IMG/VR virus record: IMGVR_UViG_3300032053_008583
Coordinates: 1 to 24,305 of that record
DNA length: 24,305 nt
Direction: 5' to 3' (one strand)
From: a virus
Shown: positions 14,178 to 22,033 of the stretch, piece after piece
Position numbering within the stretch: the stretch's first letter is position 1
Layout of the letters: each line of letters opens with the position of its first letter
Translations under genes and position numbers: made by a program
The notes under the pieces: model-generated
What the model was told of the DNA's origin: nothing
The model's input: only the letters and a program-made list of their open reading frames with translations
Databases searched by the model: none

Positions 14178-14206
14178 AGTCTAACTCAAATGTTTGAGGT
14201 TGTCAA
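14178..14206 (-). promoter_or_regulatory. tnpB promoter with operator-like palindrome in the spacer
   Basis: On the minus strand TTGACA (14206-14201) and TAGACT (14183-14178) are separated by exactly 17 bp, a strong sigma70-type promoter. The ATG at 14171 lies 6 nt beyond the -10 box, so the mRNA would be nearly leaderless. The spacer contains the palindrome CTCAAA-TG-TTTGAG (14186-14199), a candidate repressor site. Confidence 0.65.
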
Positions 14207-14229
14207 GAATCTATTTGAGAAGGGAGCAC

Positions 14230-14270
14230 GGGCATTCCTCCCCACTGCAAGCAGATGGGGTATCCTGCCC
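14230..14270 (-). repeat. Left-end imperfect hairpin of the TnpB element
   Basis: Outer arms GGGCA (14230-14234) and TGCCC (14266-14270) enclose CCCCA-CTGC-AA-GCAG-A-TGGGG (14240-14260). The inner fold copies the architecture of the right-end hairpin, including the bulged A. TTCATTATTC on the minus strand lies just outside and may contain the target motif. Confidence 0.7.
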
Positions 14271-14275
14271 GAATA

Positions 14276-15394
14276 ATGAACAAGGAACTTCTACATGACA
14301 TGGTCACCACCGATGACAAGAGTATGGTGCTGATCGAACATCTTCTCCCGGGCTACCGGAACGCCAAGGATTGGATGAGCATCGAGCGGGCGCTGCTCGG
14401 AGAGGCCCACGGGAAGTGGAGGATCTTCAGGCGGGGGAAGCAGACCTATGAGACGCAGGTGATGGAACCCGAGCGACCCAGGAGCATGTCGGATAGGACG
14501 CTCACAAGTGCGGATGTATCCAGTCCGCAGACTTACGAGACCAAAGGGGTAAAAAAAAAGACGGTGGGATGGGTTCAGGACTCGTGGATTAGGGGTGGGG
14601 CCGAGATCAGCAACGAACTTGTGATCCGTGTTGGCACGGATTGCGGGTTCGATATCAAGGTGCTGACGCCGCAATCGGACACGGAGCTACTTAGGCGGAC
14701 GCTTGCCGGGGCGGACATCATTATCCTCAACAACATCTGGAGTTTCAGCCAGGCCCAAATGGCGATCATCTTGAAGACGATTTACTCGGACAGGAAACCG
14801 TATGTCAAATACGAGCACGACCATCGGGAGCTCGACAGGCCGGAGTTCTCAAGGAAGCTATTCCAGAACTCTGCACAAAATATATTTCTTTCGCCTGTTC
14901 ATCTTGGAAATCATCGGAAGGCTCTTGGTTGTAATGGGATCGCTTTTCCTCTGGCGATTGACACGGAGATATTCAGGCCGGTCGATGGGATCGAGAGGCG
15001 GCCCAATACAGCTTTGATCTGCAACCTCAGGAATTTCAAAAAGTGGACAAGACTCCAAGACTATATTGATGAGCATACCGGGATGGATTTCACGGTTCTT
15101 GCTGGTAACGGCGGAGTGGTTCACGGTGCGAATGTTAAACAGAGAAATATGGTTCCATATGAGGAGATGCCCAAAATATACTCCGCATTCGAATGTCTTG
15201 TCCATCTCCTCGATGGATGGGGGGCCGGAGAGCGGGTGATATTTGAGGCAGCCCTTGCTGGATGTAAAATCGTATCGAGCGAGAGGTCGGGCCATATGTC
15301 GTGGGAAAAAGATTTGACGGATGTCGAAGGATTAAGGGCATGGCTAAAAGCTGCCCCATATCAATTTTGGAAGGAGATTGAAAAGATTCTATGA
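14276..15394 (+). CDS. GT-B glycosyltransferase (GT4-like)
   Basis: A 372-residue protein. The C-terminal half has a GT4-type donor-binding pattern: TALICNLRNFKKW, HGANVKQRNMVPYEEMPKIYSAFECLVHLLDGWGAGERVIFEAALAGCKIVSSE (quoted in parts: PYEEMPKIYSAF, GERVIFEAALAGCKIV), which includes the EX7E-like acid pair. The middle begins KKTVGWVQDSWIRGGAEISNE, a typical GT-B N-domain opening. About 90 residues before it are unrecognised. It should transfer a sugar from a nucleotide donor in the cytoplasm. ATG 14276 is chosen; an in-frame ATG at 14255 lies inside the IS end hairpin. The TnpB element sits directly upstream and may have separated the gene from its ribosome-binding site. It overlaps the next gene by ATGA. 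Confidence 0.75.
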   Translation: MNKELLHDMVTTDDKSMVLIEHLLPGYRNAKDWMSIERALLGEAHGKWRIFRRGKQTYETQVMEPERPRSMSDRTLTSADVSSPQTYETKGVKKKTVGWVQDSWIRGGAEISNELVIRVGTDCGFDIKVLTPQSDTELLRRTLAGADIIILNNIWSFSQAQMAIILKTIYSDRKPYVKYEHDHRELDRPEFSRKLFQNSAQNIFLSPVHLGNHRKALGCNGIAFPLAIDTEIFRPVDGIERRPNTALICNLRNFKKWTRLQDYIDEHTGMDFTVLAGNGGVVHGANVKQRNMVPYEEMPKIYSAFECLVHLLDGWGAGERVIFEAALAGCKIVSSERSGHMSWEKDLTDVEGLRAWLKAAPYQFWKEIEKIL

Positions 15395-15537
15395 CCATCG
15401 AGAGAAGGATGATTAACTGGGGAATCCCAAGAAAGCGGAAACCCAAAAAGAACAATCCTCCCATCGATAGGAGGGGCGACAAGCACGCGATGGGGCTGGC
15501 TTGGCAGGATTTTTTTGAAAAGAACGAAAGGAAATGA
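15391..15537 (+). CDS. Small basic protein of unknown function
   Basis: A 48-residue protein, rich in Lys and Arg (IPRKRKPKKNNPPIDRRGDK), with ATGA overlaps at both ends: its ATG overlaps the stop of the glycosyltransferase gene and its stop overlaps the methyltransferase start. GGAG lies upstream within the preceding gene. Tight coupling on both sides is the main argument that it is real. It has no recognised domain. Confidence 0.6.
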   Translation: MTIERRMINWGIPRKRKPKKNNPPIDRRGDKHAMGLAWQDFFEKNERK

Positions 15538-16157
15538 TGATAGTTTATCCAACCCAACAGTATTGGGATGATCGATACGGCAAGCAAAGGGACAAGACGG
15601 TTGGGTGCAATTCCTTTACTATAGAGCAATTCTCCAAAAAGACCGAGGAGTCGATTGATTTGGCAAAGGCGATCATTGATCCGATATTCATTGGCAGACG
15701 GGTGCTCGATTTCGGGTCGGGGGTGGGAAGGTTTTCCGCGATGCTTTCCCAATTCTGCTCTCATGTCCACGGGGTAGACATATCGGAGTGGGCGGTCGGG
15801 AAGGCAAGAACAAGAAGTCCGAAATGCGATTTCAAAGTATATGACGGTAGGACAATTCCGTATGGAAATGAGTTTTTTGAGGGATGTTTTTCATGGACGG
15901 TCCTTCAGCATATTCCTCCGACGGAGATCAACGGGATATGTGACGAAATAAGCCGGGTGCTGAAAGGGGGATCTCCCCTGGTCATATACGAGAATATATC
16001 GACATGGCAAGAGGACAAGGTCCACATCTGGTTCAGGAGGCCGAAGGATTACATGATATTCTTCCCCGAATTCCGGGTCGAAAGCGAGAAGATCGTTAAC
16101 GACTTCGACCGAACGGGGGAAGATCATGTTCTTTTTGTCTTCAGGAAAAATCTTTAG
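15534..16157 (+). CDS. Class I SAM-dependent methyltransferase
   Basis: A 207-residue protein with a Rossmann methyltransferase core: motif I VLDFGSGVGRFS (57-68), the acidic residue binding the SAM ribose in GVDIS (80-84), and motif IV/post region FEGCFSWTVLQHIPP followed by EISRVLKGGSPLVIYE. This is the general Methyltransf_11/25 type; the acceptor cannot be told. Its place among glycosyltransferases suggests O-methylation of a sugar or capping of a glycan, which is inference. The ATG at 15534 overlaps the preceding stop (ATGATGA), with AAAGGA just upstream. Confidence 0.82.
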   Translation: MMIVYPTQQYWDDRYGKQRDKTVGCNSFTIEQFSKKTEESIDLAKAIIDPIFIGRRVLDFGSGVGRFSAMLSQFCSHVHGVDISEWAVGKARTRSPKCDFKVYDGRTIPYGNEFFEGCFSWTVLQHIPPTEINGICDEISRVLKGGSPLVIYENISTWQEDKVHIWFRRPKDYMIFFPEFRVESEKIVNDFDRTGEDHVLFVFRKNL

Positions 16158-16172
16158 GGGAAGTTGACCGCA

Positions 16173-16742
16173 ATGGCCAAACCGGAGCGAAGATACTGGG
16201 TTACTGACCTAATTTGGAGATCCAAAATGATCGAGCTTGACAAATGGAGAAAGAAGAACCCCTGCTCCTTTGGAGGGGATAGCTACACAAAGGCGCTTGG
16301 AATTCTTGAAATCCCTACAGGCTCAAAAGTCTTGGATGTTGGATGTGCCGATGGGGCCGTAAGGAATTGCCTGCCGCCCGATATAGAATATTTCGGGGTG
16401 GATCCCAAACCGGGAATAGATACTCCAAATATCAAGGAAGGGGTCGCGGAGGATATTCCTTTTGGTGATGAGAGTTTTGATTACGTGATCTCCATTGCCT
16501 CCCTTTTTCACTTCATGAATCTTGAGAAGGCTTTCTCGGAGATGGTGCGGGTTCTTAGATCGGGCGGAATACTGGCGATGTTTGTCATCATCAAGGGAGA
16601 ATCCGATCCAGACAGTAAGAGCCATACCTTTAGGCTGACCCATGAGATCATGGATGAACTCGCGGCGATGTCCGGGTTGGGCACGGCAATCAAAACCGAG
16701 GTTCCGGAACTGAAGAGCTGGTTTTATAGGTGGCAAAAATGA
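16173..16742 (+). CDS. Class I SAM-dependent methyltransferase (second copy type)
   Basis: A 189-residue protein with motif I KVLDVGCADG (52-61), FGVDPKPG (74-81), AEDIPFGDESFDYVIS and MVRVLRSGGILAMFVI, the classic Methyltransf_11 layout. It is not a simple duplicate of the upstream methyltransferase, since the N-terminus and C-terminus differ. ATG 16173 is preferred; a TTG at 16164 sits too close to AGGGGAAG. It overlaps the next gene by ATGA. Two methyltransferases in a row among glycosyltransferase genes suggest methylation of two positions or two sugars. The acceptor is unknown. Confidence 0.8.
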   Translation: MAKPERRYWVTDLIWRSKMIELDKWRKKNPCSFGGDSYTKALGILEIPTGSKVLDVGCADGAVRNCLPPDIEYFGVDPKPGIDTPNIKEGVAEDIPFGDESFDYVISIASLFHFMNLEKAFSEMVRVLRSGGILAMFVIIKGESDPDSKSHTFRLTHEIMDELAAMSGLGTAIKTEVPELKSWFYRWQK

Positions 16743-17593
16743 TCTGGAAAATCGTTTCATATGACAATTCAGTTTTTGCGAAAAGGCTGAACCGAATGTT
16801 TGGGATAGAGGTATGCCTAAAACCAGAGGGGAGGTTTGACGGCCTTTTCTTTTTCAACATGGCGCCGGCGCACCTTAGTTTCGCTCACAAGTACCACCGT
16901 ATCCCTAAGATATGCTATTGGACCGGCACGGATGCGAGACTATTCGTTGAAGACAAAAACGCAAGCGCCGATTTTGGCAATGCGCTGCATGTGACTGATA
17001 GCCCTCTGCTCGTGGGCAAGCTATCACAAAAAGTATCCTCGCCGTGTTTTTTGCCGATTCCCCCATATTTGCCGAACCTGGACATTGGGATTGAGCGACC
17101 CGCAGGAATCTTGATGTACTTGACGGACCACAAGGCCAGAGATATTGAGCGGTCTAAGGCATTCATCAAACAGATCCATGACATCCCGATTTATATGCTC
17201 CACGGCAAAGGGAAGAAGGTTGTTGACGGAAAGTTCCAGGACAACATCATTGATCTTGACTGGATTGAGGATGAGGCGAGAGAGAGTATATTCAGGAAGG
17301 TCTCCGTCCACATCCGATTGATGCACTACGACGGGCTCAGCCAGACCGTGGTGGAAATGAAGATGCTGGGACGCCATGTCTTTTATACCGAAATTGTTCC
17401 CTACTGTAATCCAGTTGAGGCAGATGATTCTCCGTCAGACATAGCAGAGTCGGTACGGCAGAAAATAGACGCTCCCTTGGATATAGAGGGAGCCGAATAT
17501 TACAGGAGGGTCTTCTCAAAGGAGAACTTTTTGAAGATCATCACGGAACTCTGCGCTTTGAAAGGATGGGATTTTCCATATGGAATTGTTTAA
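16739..17593 (+). CDS. Putative GT-B glycosyltransferase
   Basis: A 284-residue protein. Stretches PKICYWTGTDARLF, ILMYLTDHKARDIERSKAF, and HIRLMHYDGLSQTVVEMKMLGRHVFYT match the general GT-B pattern, where a donor-binding C-domain carries an acidic residue in a helix after a substrate loop (here GLSQTVVEMKMLG). No family is firmly recognised. ATG 16739 overlaps the preceding stop (ATGA) and has AGGTGG at 16728-16733. It overlaps the next gene by 14 nt. It is likely part of the same polycistronic message. Confidence 0.65.
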   Translation: MIWKIVSYDNSVFAKRLNRMFGIEVCLKPEGRFDGLFFFNMAPAHLSFAHKYHRIPKICYWTGTDARLFVEDKNASADFGNALHVTDSPLLVGKLSQKVSSPCFLPIPPYLPNLDIGIERPAGILMYLTDHKARDIERSKAFIKQIHDIPIYMLHGKGKKVVDGKFQDNIIDLDWIEDEARESIFRKVSVHIRLMHYDGLSQTVVEMKMLGRHVFYTEIVPYCNPVEADDSPSDIAESVRQKIDAPLDIEGAEYYRRVFSKENFLKIITELCALKGWDFPYGIV

Positions 17594-18326
17594 TCGACCC
17601 TTAGTTAGCTTTATTGTCCCTTGCTATAATAATGCAAAGTATATCAAGGACTGCCTGGACTCGATTGTAGCCCAGACATATAGGCCATTGGAGGTTGTGG
17701 TATGCGAAAATGGCTCGACTGATGGTTCGGGTATCATCATTTCGGAATTTGCGAAGATTCCGTGGTTCAAATGTCTACACCACGGAGAAAAGCTCGGTAC
17801 GGCAAGAGCCTTCAATTTTGCACTCAAAGAAGTGACTGGCGAATGGGTTGCGAAGCTCGACGGTGACGACATCGATAAACCAGACCATATTGACCGACTC
17901 ATGAATGGCCTGGATAAATCTCCTGATGCAGACATGCTCTATGGCGACCTTGAGGAGATCAATGCGGCGGGAAAGGTCATTGTCCAGGTATCTGGATGTA
18001 GGGGACAGGACCATATTTTCAATCTCTGCTCGATAGCCCATGCGACCACACTCATTAAAAAGAGCGTTTTAAACGAACTTGGGGGATGCGATGAGGCGGT
18101 AGAGTTTAGCGAGGACTGGGAGTTGATGATCCGTATAGTGAAGGCGGGGAAGAAATGCGTTTATGTCGGCAAGACCGGGCACCAGTGGCGAAGGGTGTAT
18201 GACGGAAAATCAATGAGCATCAAATTCGGGATCAACTCCGAGATGAGAAGAAGGAATCATTCCTATATATTTAGGAAGCACGGCCTTCAAGGACCATGCG
18301 GCTGCGGATGCGGGGTGATGCCATGA
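17580..18326 (+). CDS. GT2 family glycosyltransferase (first of a tandem pair)
   Basis: A 248-residue GT-A enzyme. The N-terminal nucleotide-binding part is LVSFIVPCYNNAKYIKDCLDS, then VVVCENGSTDGSG (40-51), and the metal-binding DGDD at 94-97 (the DXD motif). YGDLEEI and EDWELMIRIVKAGKKC follow as in GT2. It should use a nucleotide-sugar donor. The C-terminus ends in an odd Cys-rich tail, PCGCGCGVMP, which recurs in the next gene. The ATG at 17580 lies inside the end of the preceding gene. It overlaps the following paralogue by ATGA. The two proteins are similar along their full length, so they arose by duplication. Confidence 0.85.
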   Translation: MELFNRPLVSFIVPCYNNAKYIKDCLDSIVAQTYRPLEVVVCENGSTDGSGIIISEFAKIPWFKCLHHGEKLGTARAFNFALKEVTGEWVAKLDGDDIDKPDHIDRLMNGLDKSPDADMLYGDLEEINAAGKVIVQVSGCRGQDHIFNLCSIAHATTLIKKSVLNELGGCDEAVEFSEDWELMIRIVKAGKKCVYVGKTGHQWRRVYDGKSMSIKFGINSEMRRRNHSYIFRKHGLQGPCGCGCGVMP

Positions 18327-19060
18327 ACAAACCTCTTGTCTCATGCATCGTTGTCAGTCATAACAAGGGCCGATGGCTTCCCGACTGCCTCCGGTCCCTA
18401 ATCAATCAGACGTACAGGCCGATGGAGATCGTTGTGTGCGACAACGGATCGACTGACAACTCTCCCGAAATTATACGGTCGTTCGATGGTGCGATGCAAT
18501 TCAAGAGCATTTTTAAGGATGAAGCCCTTGGCGTTGCTAAGGCGTTTAATCTTTGTCTGTCTTTTGCTTCCGGCGAGTATATCGTCATGTTGGGGGCCGA
18601 TGATGTTGCGAAACCGAATCATGTCGAGCTTTTAATGGGGGCTGCAAATAAGCATCCAGAGGCAGACCTCATTTATGGGGACATCGAAATAATAGACGGA
18701 AATGGAACGCACGTCAAGAAATCTTCTGCGGCGGACGGTCTCAAGCATATCTGGAATCGCTGCTCAATAGGCCACGCGACCGGAGCAACGAAGCGAACTC
18801 TATTCGAGGAGATAGGCGGGTATGACGAATCCCTCAAAATGTCTATCGATTGGGAGTTTATTCTTAGGGCGATCAAGGCCGGGAAGAAGCTTTTTTACTG
18901 TGGTGAGACGGGATACCGATGGAGGAGGATAAAGGGAAGCGATCAAATCACCATGAAATACGGGCTTAGATCGAAGGAGAGAATTGAGGCCCATTCCTAT
19001 ATCAGAAGGAAGCATAGTCTGGTTGGTTCTTGTCAATGTGGGTGCGGGGCAATGCTATGA
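18323..19060 (+). CDS. GT2 family glycosyltransferase (second of a tandem pair)
   Basis: A 245-residue paralogue of the preceding protein, collinear with it: CIVVSHNKGRWLPDCLRSL, CDNGSTDNSPE (39-49), GADD at 91-94 in place of DGDD, YGDIEII, and DWEFILRAIKAGKK. The GADD variant keeps the two central acids expected for metal-donor binding. The tail is SCQCGCGAML. ATG 18323 overlaps the upstream stop (ATGA). An in-frame ATG at 18296 is within the upstream coding tail and is not favoured. Divergence at the DXD motif and the loops suggests a different donor or acceptor from its partner. It overlaps the acyltransferase gene by ATGA. Confidence 0.85.
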   Translation: MNKPLVSCIVVSHNKGRWLPDCLRSLINQTYRPMEIVVCDNGSTDNSPEIIRSFDGAMQFKSIFKDEALGVAKAFNLCLSFASGEYIVMLGADDVAKPNHVELLMGAANKHPEADLIYGDIEIIDGNGTHVKKSSAADGLKHIWNRCSIGHATGATKRTLFEEIGGYDESLKMSIDWEFILRAIKAGKKLFYCGETGYRWRRIKGSDQITMKYGLRSKERIEAHSYIRRKHSLVGSCQCGCGAML

Positions 19061-19638
19061 AAAGCAGATCGAAAGCGGCGAAGTCTAATATTTATAGTCG
19101 GCTCTTTGAAGAACCCGATTACGACCCTATTCATCCAGATGTGATATTAGGCGTAAACGTCAGGGTTCGTTATTATGCCGTGATCGAAAAAGGGTGTGTC
19201 TTCGGGGACGGGTGTTTTATAGGGAACAACACGACCATCAGGGAGAACTGCATCTTTGGGGAGAGGTGCGTGATAGGCCACAACGTAGTCTTTGAGGCGA
19301 ATAGCAGATTCGGAAACCACGTAACCATCAACGCGCAGTGCCACATGACGCAGGGAATAACGGTCGAAGATGAGGTATTTTTCGGTCCTGGGGTTATAAC
19401 GATGAACACAAGGAGAATCAGTTACGGTCGGAAGATTCCGAGAAAATACGATCCTCCCATTATAAAAAGGGCCGCAAGAATCGGAGGGGGGGCCATCATC
19501 ATGCCGGGGGTTGTAATAGGGGAGAATGCACTCGTGGCCGCGGGAAGCATTGTCACAAGGGACGTGCCAGACCGAATCATCGTCATGGGATCCCCAGCGA
19601 GGGAGATCGGGAACGTCCCCGAAGAAGAGATTCTATGA
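19057..19638 (+). CDS. Hexapeptide-repeat (left-handed beta-helix) acyltransferase
   Basis: A 193-residue protein made of imperfect hexapeptide turns ([LIV]-G-x4): VRYYAVIEKGCVFGDGCFIGNNTTI, IFGERCVIGHNVVFEAN, FGNHVTINAQCHM, VEDEVFFGPGVI, ARIGGGAIIMPGVVIGENALVAAGSIVTRDVP (quoted in parts: IGGGAIIMPGVVIG, GSIVTRDVP). This is the LbH fold of sugar O- or N-acetyltransferases such as those in O-antigen clusters. H107 (QCHMTQG) is a candidate catalytic His. It would acylate a sugar using acetyl-CoA. ATG 19057 is used because it forms an ATGA overlap; an upstream TTG at 19030 lies in the preceding gene. The stop overlaps the next gene. Confidence 0.85.
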   Translation: MKSRSKAAKSNIYSRLFEEPDYDPIHPDVILGVNVRVRYYAVIEKGCVFGDGCFIGNNTTIRENCIFGERCVIGHNVVFEANSRFGNHVTINAQCHMTQGITVEDEVFFGPGVITMNTRRISYGRKIPRKYDPPIIKRAARIGGGAIIMPGVVIGENALVAAGSIVTRDVPDRIIVMGSPAREIGNVPEEEIL

Positions 19639-20345
19639 CTGTAAAAATATGCGTCTTCATGGCGATTTACAAACGGGCTTCAATATTGGAGGAGACGATC
19701 CGAAGGCTCAAATCCCAGACCTTGCCCCCTTGTACAATAGTGGCGGTCGGGAGTTGCGATGAGGACAGAGAAGTGGCTTTGAGGAATGACTTAGATTATC
19801 TGGAGTGGGAGAATAAATTTCTAAGTACCAAAGTCCAGGCCGCCGTTCTACACTGTAGACAATATAATCCAGACGCAATCATGGGAATAGGCTCTGATGA
19901 CTGGCCTTCCGAAAATTGGGTCGAGGAGATGGCGGCACATTTGGATGGAAATGACATTGTGGGGCCGGATCATCTGTTTTTCTGCCTAATAGGGGCGAGA
20001 CCCCCGCAGGTCATTCGATATTTCTATCCCCATCCGAGATATGGGGAGCCGATGGGAGTGGGGAGGCTGGTATTGAAACGAATCCTTGATAGATGCGATT
20101 GGAAACTCTATCCGCCAGGCCTCAAGAGCGGACTTGACGGGGCGAGCCATAGGCGTTTGATGTCGTTTGGGGCAAAATCGTTTCTTTATAAGGACGATAA
20201 AGCGAAAATCCTGTGCCCGAAAGGGCTATCGGATCAGTTGACGAGCTGGAATCATGGGTTGAACCCGGGCCACAGTGAAAGGGTCAAAGATCCCACATGG
20301 ATTGAAACGTATTTTCCAGGAGTCATGGAGAAAGGCTTGATATGA
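19635..20345 (+). CDS. GT-A glycosyltransferase (GT2-like)
   Basis: A 236-residue protein opening ICVFMAIYKRASILEETIRRLKSQ, like the first beta-alpha unit of GT2 enzymes, with GIGSDDW (84-90) as the metal-binding DXD-type motif. The middle (VGPDHLFFCLIGARPPQVIRYFY) and the end (TYFPGVMEKGL) are not familiar to me. The C-terminal GTSWNHG-like segment (LTSWNHGLNPGH) might contact the acceptor. The ATG overlaps the previous stop (ATGA), and its own TGA overlaps the next ATG. It belongs to the operon and probably adds one residue of the glycan. Confidence 0.7.
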   Translation: MTVKICVFMAIYKRASILEETIRRLKSQTLPPCTIVAVGSCDEDREVALRNDLDYLEWENKFLSTKVQAAVLHCRQYNPDAIMGIGSDDWPSENWVEEMAAHLDGNDIVGPDHLFFCLIGARPPQVIRYFYPHPRYGEPMGVGRLVLKRILDRCDWKLYPPGLKSGLDGASHRRLMSFGAKSFLYKDDKAKILCPKGLSDQLTSWNHGLNPGHSERVKDPTWIETYFPGVMEKGLI

Positions 20346-21127
20346 TCCTTATCACTTCAAAATTCGGGGCGACTCGACAATATCCCGACCAGGGAATGAT
20401 GAGGAGAACATTGGCGGCTTTTCTCGGGTCTCTGGATAGACAGACGGACAAGAGGTTCAGACTCTTCATTTCTTGCCACGACATCCCTGAAGGGTTTCGA
20501 TATCCGTGGCTTGAATGGTGTCCGATGGTTGTGGATTCGGAATGTCAGAAAACGAATTACTGGAAAAGATTTCCCGCGAACCTCGACGATCCGGGGCAGA
20601 GGATCGTCTACCCCTATGGCGGGAAGGGAGAAGACTCGGGTCGCAAGACCGCCCACTCGGCGATAATGGCCGGGCAGTGGGCATATCAAAACAACATCAA
20701 GGATTTCTGGATGCTACGGATGGACAGCGATGACATGCTCGCCAGAGACATGGTTGAGACGATCCTGAAGCTGGAAGACCAGGGATTCGAGGCCGTTTAT
20801 AACCGACGCTGCCATATCTTCGACGCTAAGACAGGGGAGGTCGGGGAGTACAACTACAGATACTCGACGACCTGCAACGCGATCAGGATGAGGATCGAAG
20901 GAAATGATTTACCGTGCTGGCTATATCTTTGCAGGAACCACACGAGATTTATATCTGACGTGCGCAAGGATAGGATCAAGGCAAATGAGATTGACTGGGC
21001 CTATTGCATCACAACGAACTCAGGGAACTCGATTTCAGCAAGGCCGACATTGACCCGTGAGAAGTGGGCGAAGAGGATCAAAATGACCGATGAATTGTCT
21101 GATCGGTACGGGCTTGATCGGTTTTAA
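20342..21127 (+). CDS. GT-A-like glycosyltransferase (putative rhamnosyltransferase type)
   Basis: A 261-residue protein that starts MILITSKFGATRQYP, followed by FLGSLDRQTDKRFRLFIS and the acidic motif WMLRMDSDDM (123-132), which fits the DXD of GT-A enzymes. The arrangement resembles putative rhamnosyltransferase (Rhamno_transf-like) proteins, in which a conserved R-[LM]-D-x-DD motif follows an HSAIMAGQ-like helix; here AHSAIMAGQWAYQ precedes it. The donor sugar is not provable. Its ATG overlaps the previous stop. The next small gene starts 16 nt after its stop, a minor break in the otherwise overlapping run. Confidence 0.65.
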   Translation: MILITSKFGATRQYPDQGMMRRTLAAFLGSLDRQTDKRFRLFISCHDIPEGFRYPWLEWCPMVVDSECQKTNYWKRFPANLDDPGQRIVYPYGGKGEDSGRKTAHSAIMAGQWAYQNNIKDFWMLRMDSDDMLARDMVETILKLEDQGFEAVYNRRCHIFDAKTGEVGEYNYRYSTTCNAIRMRIEGNDLPCWLYLCRNHTRFISDVRKDRIKANEIDWAYCITTNSGNSISARPTLTREKWAKRIKMTDELSDRYGLDRF

Positions 21128-21143
21128 TGGAGATGATTGAAAA

Positions 21144-21308
21144 ATGACAATCATAGTAAATACGATCGATCCAAGGAAGTTTGATGAGTGGCTCATATCC
21201 CCGGCAGTTCGATGTCCTCTTTGTCATGCAAGCTCTAATCTTCACGGGGTATACAAGGGTCTAAGAAGAATACTATGCCTTTTTTGTGGGAAGGAGTACC
21301 AGTTTTGA
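21144..21308 (+). CDS. Small zinc-ribbon protein
   Basis: A 54-residue protein with CPLC and CLFC pairs 18 residues apart (RCPLCHASSNLHGVYK...LCLFCGKEYQF), a minimal zinc ribbon. GGAG lies 11 nt before ATG 21144. Its stop overlaps the TTG start I assign to the next glycosyltransferase gene (TTGA). It is one of several such proteins in the window, the only one lying in the glycosyltransferase operon. Its role is unknown. Confidence 0.55.
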   Translation: MTIIVNTIDPRKFDEWLISPAVRCPLCHASSNLHGVYKGLRRILCLFCGKEYQF

Positions 21309-22033
21309 TAGATATCATCCTGACCACCTACAACCGCAAGGGATTTCTCAAAAAGACCCTTGATAGCCTTTTTGAGAAGACCACTGTAATTCCATACAGG
21401 CTTTTCATCATAGACGATTGCTCGACCGACGGGACGCCTGAATACCTGATGGGCCTGAAGGATGAGCATATTGTCCATATGACTCTAAGCAAGCGAAGAA
21501 ACGGAATCCGGTACGGATTTGATATGCTGTGGGCCGAGGTGGAAGCCTACAATTCCTTTTACGGTGAGTTCCCGTATCTCTGCTACCACCAGGACGATGT
21601 TGAGATTTTAGACCCCCTGTGGGCTCAAATATTGACCGAGGCATACCAGGATTTGAAGGGGACCCATAACATCGGATTCTTTTCCGGCTGCGACTCCCCA
21701 GAGCATCCGGTAAGGGAAAAGATCAAATGGAAGGGCTATCCGGTGATGCTCAAATCTTCCCAGGCATTCCAGAACGCCATCGCCGAGAAGTCGTTCTGGA
21801 AATCGATAGGCCCCGTTCCAAGATTCAATCCGGACGGCCAAAAAACTGGATTTCCCGACAATGGAAAGGGTTCCAACATGGACGTGTGGTTCACGGGGTG
21901 CTTCAGCCAGTCCCGGTTCAACAAGGGCTCAGCCTCCCCCAATTGCAGTCTCCTGCAAAAAAAGGATGTGATGGTGATTCCCCTGATGAGGCACCTTGGG
22001 CAGTCGGAGAATTCGACATGGAGGAAGCTGTAA
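21305..22033 (+). CDS. GT2 family glycosyltransferase
   Basis: A 242-residue GT-A enzyme: MIDIILTTYNRKGFLKKTLDSL, FIIDDCSTDGTPEYL (34-48) and YHQDDVEIL (94-102) as the DXD-type motif. I favour the TTG at 21305, which overlaps the upstream stop (TTGA), has AAGGAG at 21291-21296 and gives the usual GT2 N-terminus; ATG 21275 would add ten unlikely residues. The TAA stop at 22031-22033 lies inside a solo IS605-type right end, so the protein probably lost or changed its original C-terminus. Confidence 0.8.
   Translation: MIDIILTTYNRKGFLKKTLDSLFEKTTVIPYRLFIIDDCSTDGTPEYLMGLKDEHIVHMTLSKRRNGIRYGFDMLWAEVEAYNSFYGEFPYLCYHQDDVEILDPLWAQILTEAYQDLKGTHNIGFFSGCDSPEHPVREKIKWKGYPVMLKSSQAFQNAIAEKSFWKSIGPVPRFNPDGQKTGFPDNGKGSNMDVWFTGCFSQSRFNKGSASPNCSLLQKKDVMVIPLMRHLGQSENSTWRKL

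Larger units (their letters stand above)
13045..14270 (-). mobile_element. TnpB-only IS200/IS605-family element (IS1341-like)
   Basis: The element holds tnpB on the minus strand with no tnpA transposase. The right end is at 13045, defined because the solo copy at 22030-22072 shares sequence exactly up to this base and diverges beyond it. The left end lies near 14270, at the outer arm of the imperfect hairpin 14230-14270. Both ends carry the same fold: a 5-bp stem, a 4-bp stem, an AA loop and one bulged A (13053-13073 and 14240-14260). It sits between the capsid gene and the first glycosyltransferase gene. Without TnpA it depends on a transposase supplied elsewhere. The exact left boundary is inferred. 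Confidence 0.8.

Noticed and set aside
14255-14275. ATG at 14255 as start of the first glycosyltransferase
   Set aside because: It lies inside the TnpB element's end hairpin. The ATG at 14276 is the first outside the element.
13113-14276. A 387-codon open frame on the + strand
   Set aside because: It is exactly antisense to tnpB, whose RuvC and zinc motifs are unmistakable. The translated + strand product has no recognisable motif.
14271-14280. TTCATT as the TnpB target-adjacent motif
   Set aside because: TTCATT occurs just outside the left end and also near the solo right end, but two occurrences in AT-rich DNA are too few to call the motif.
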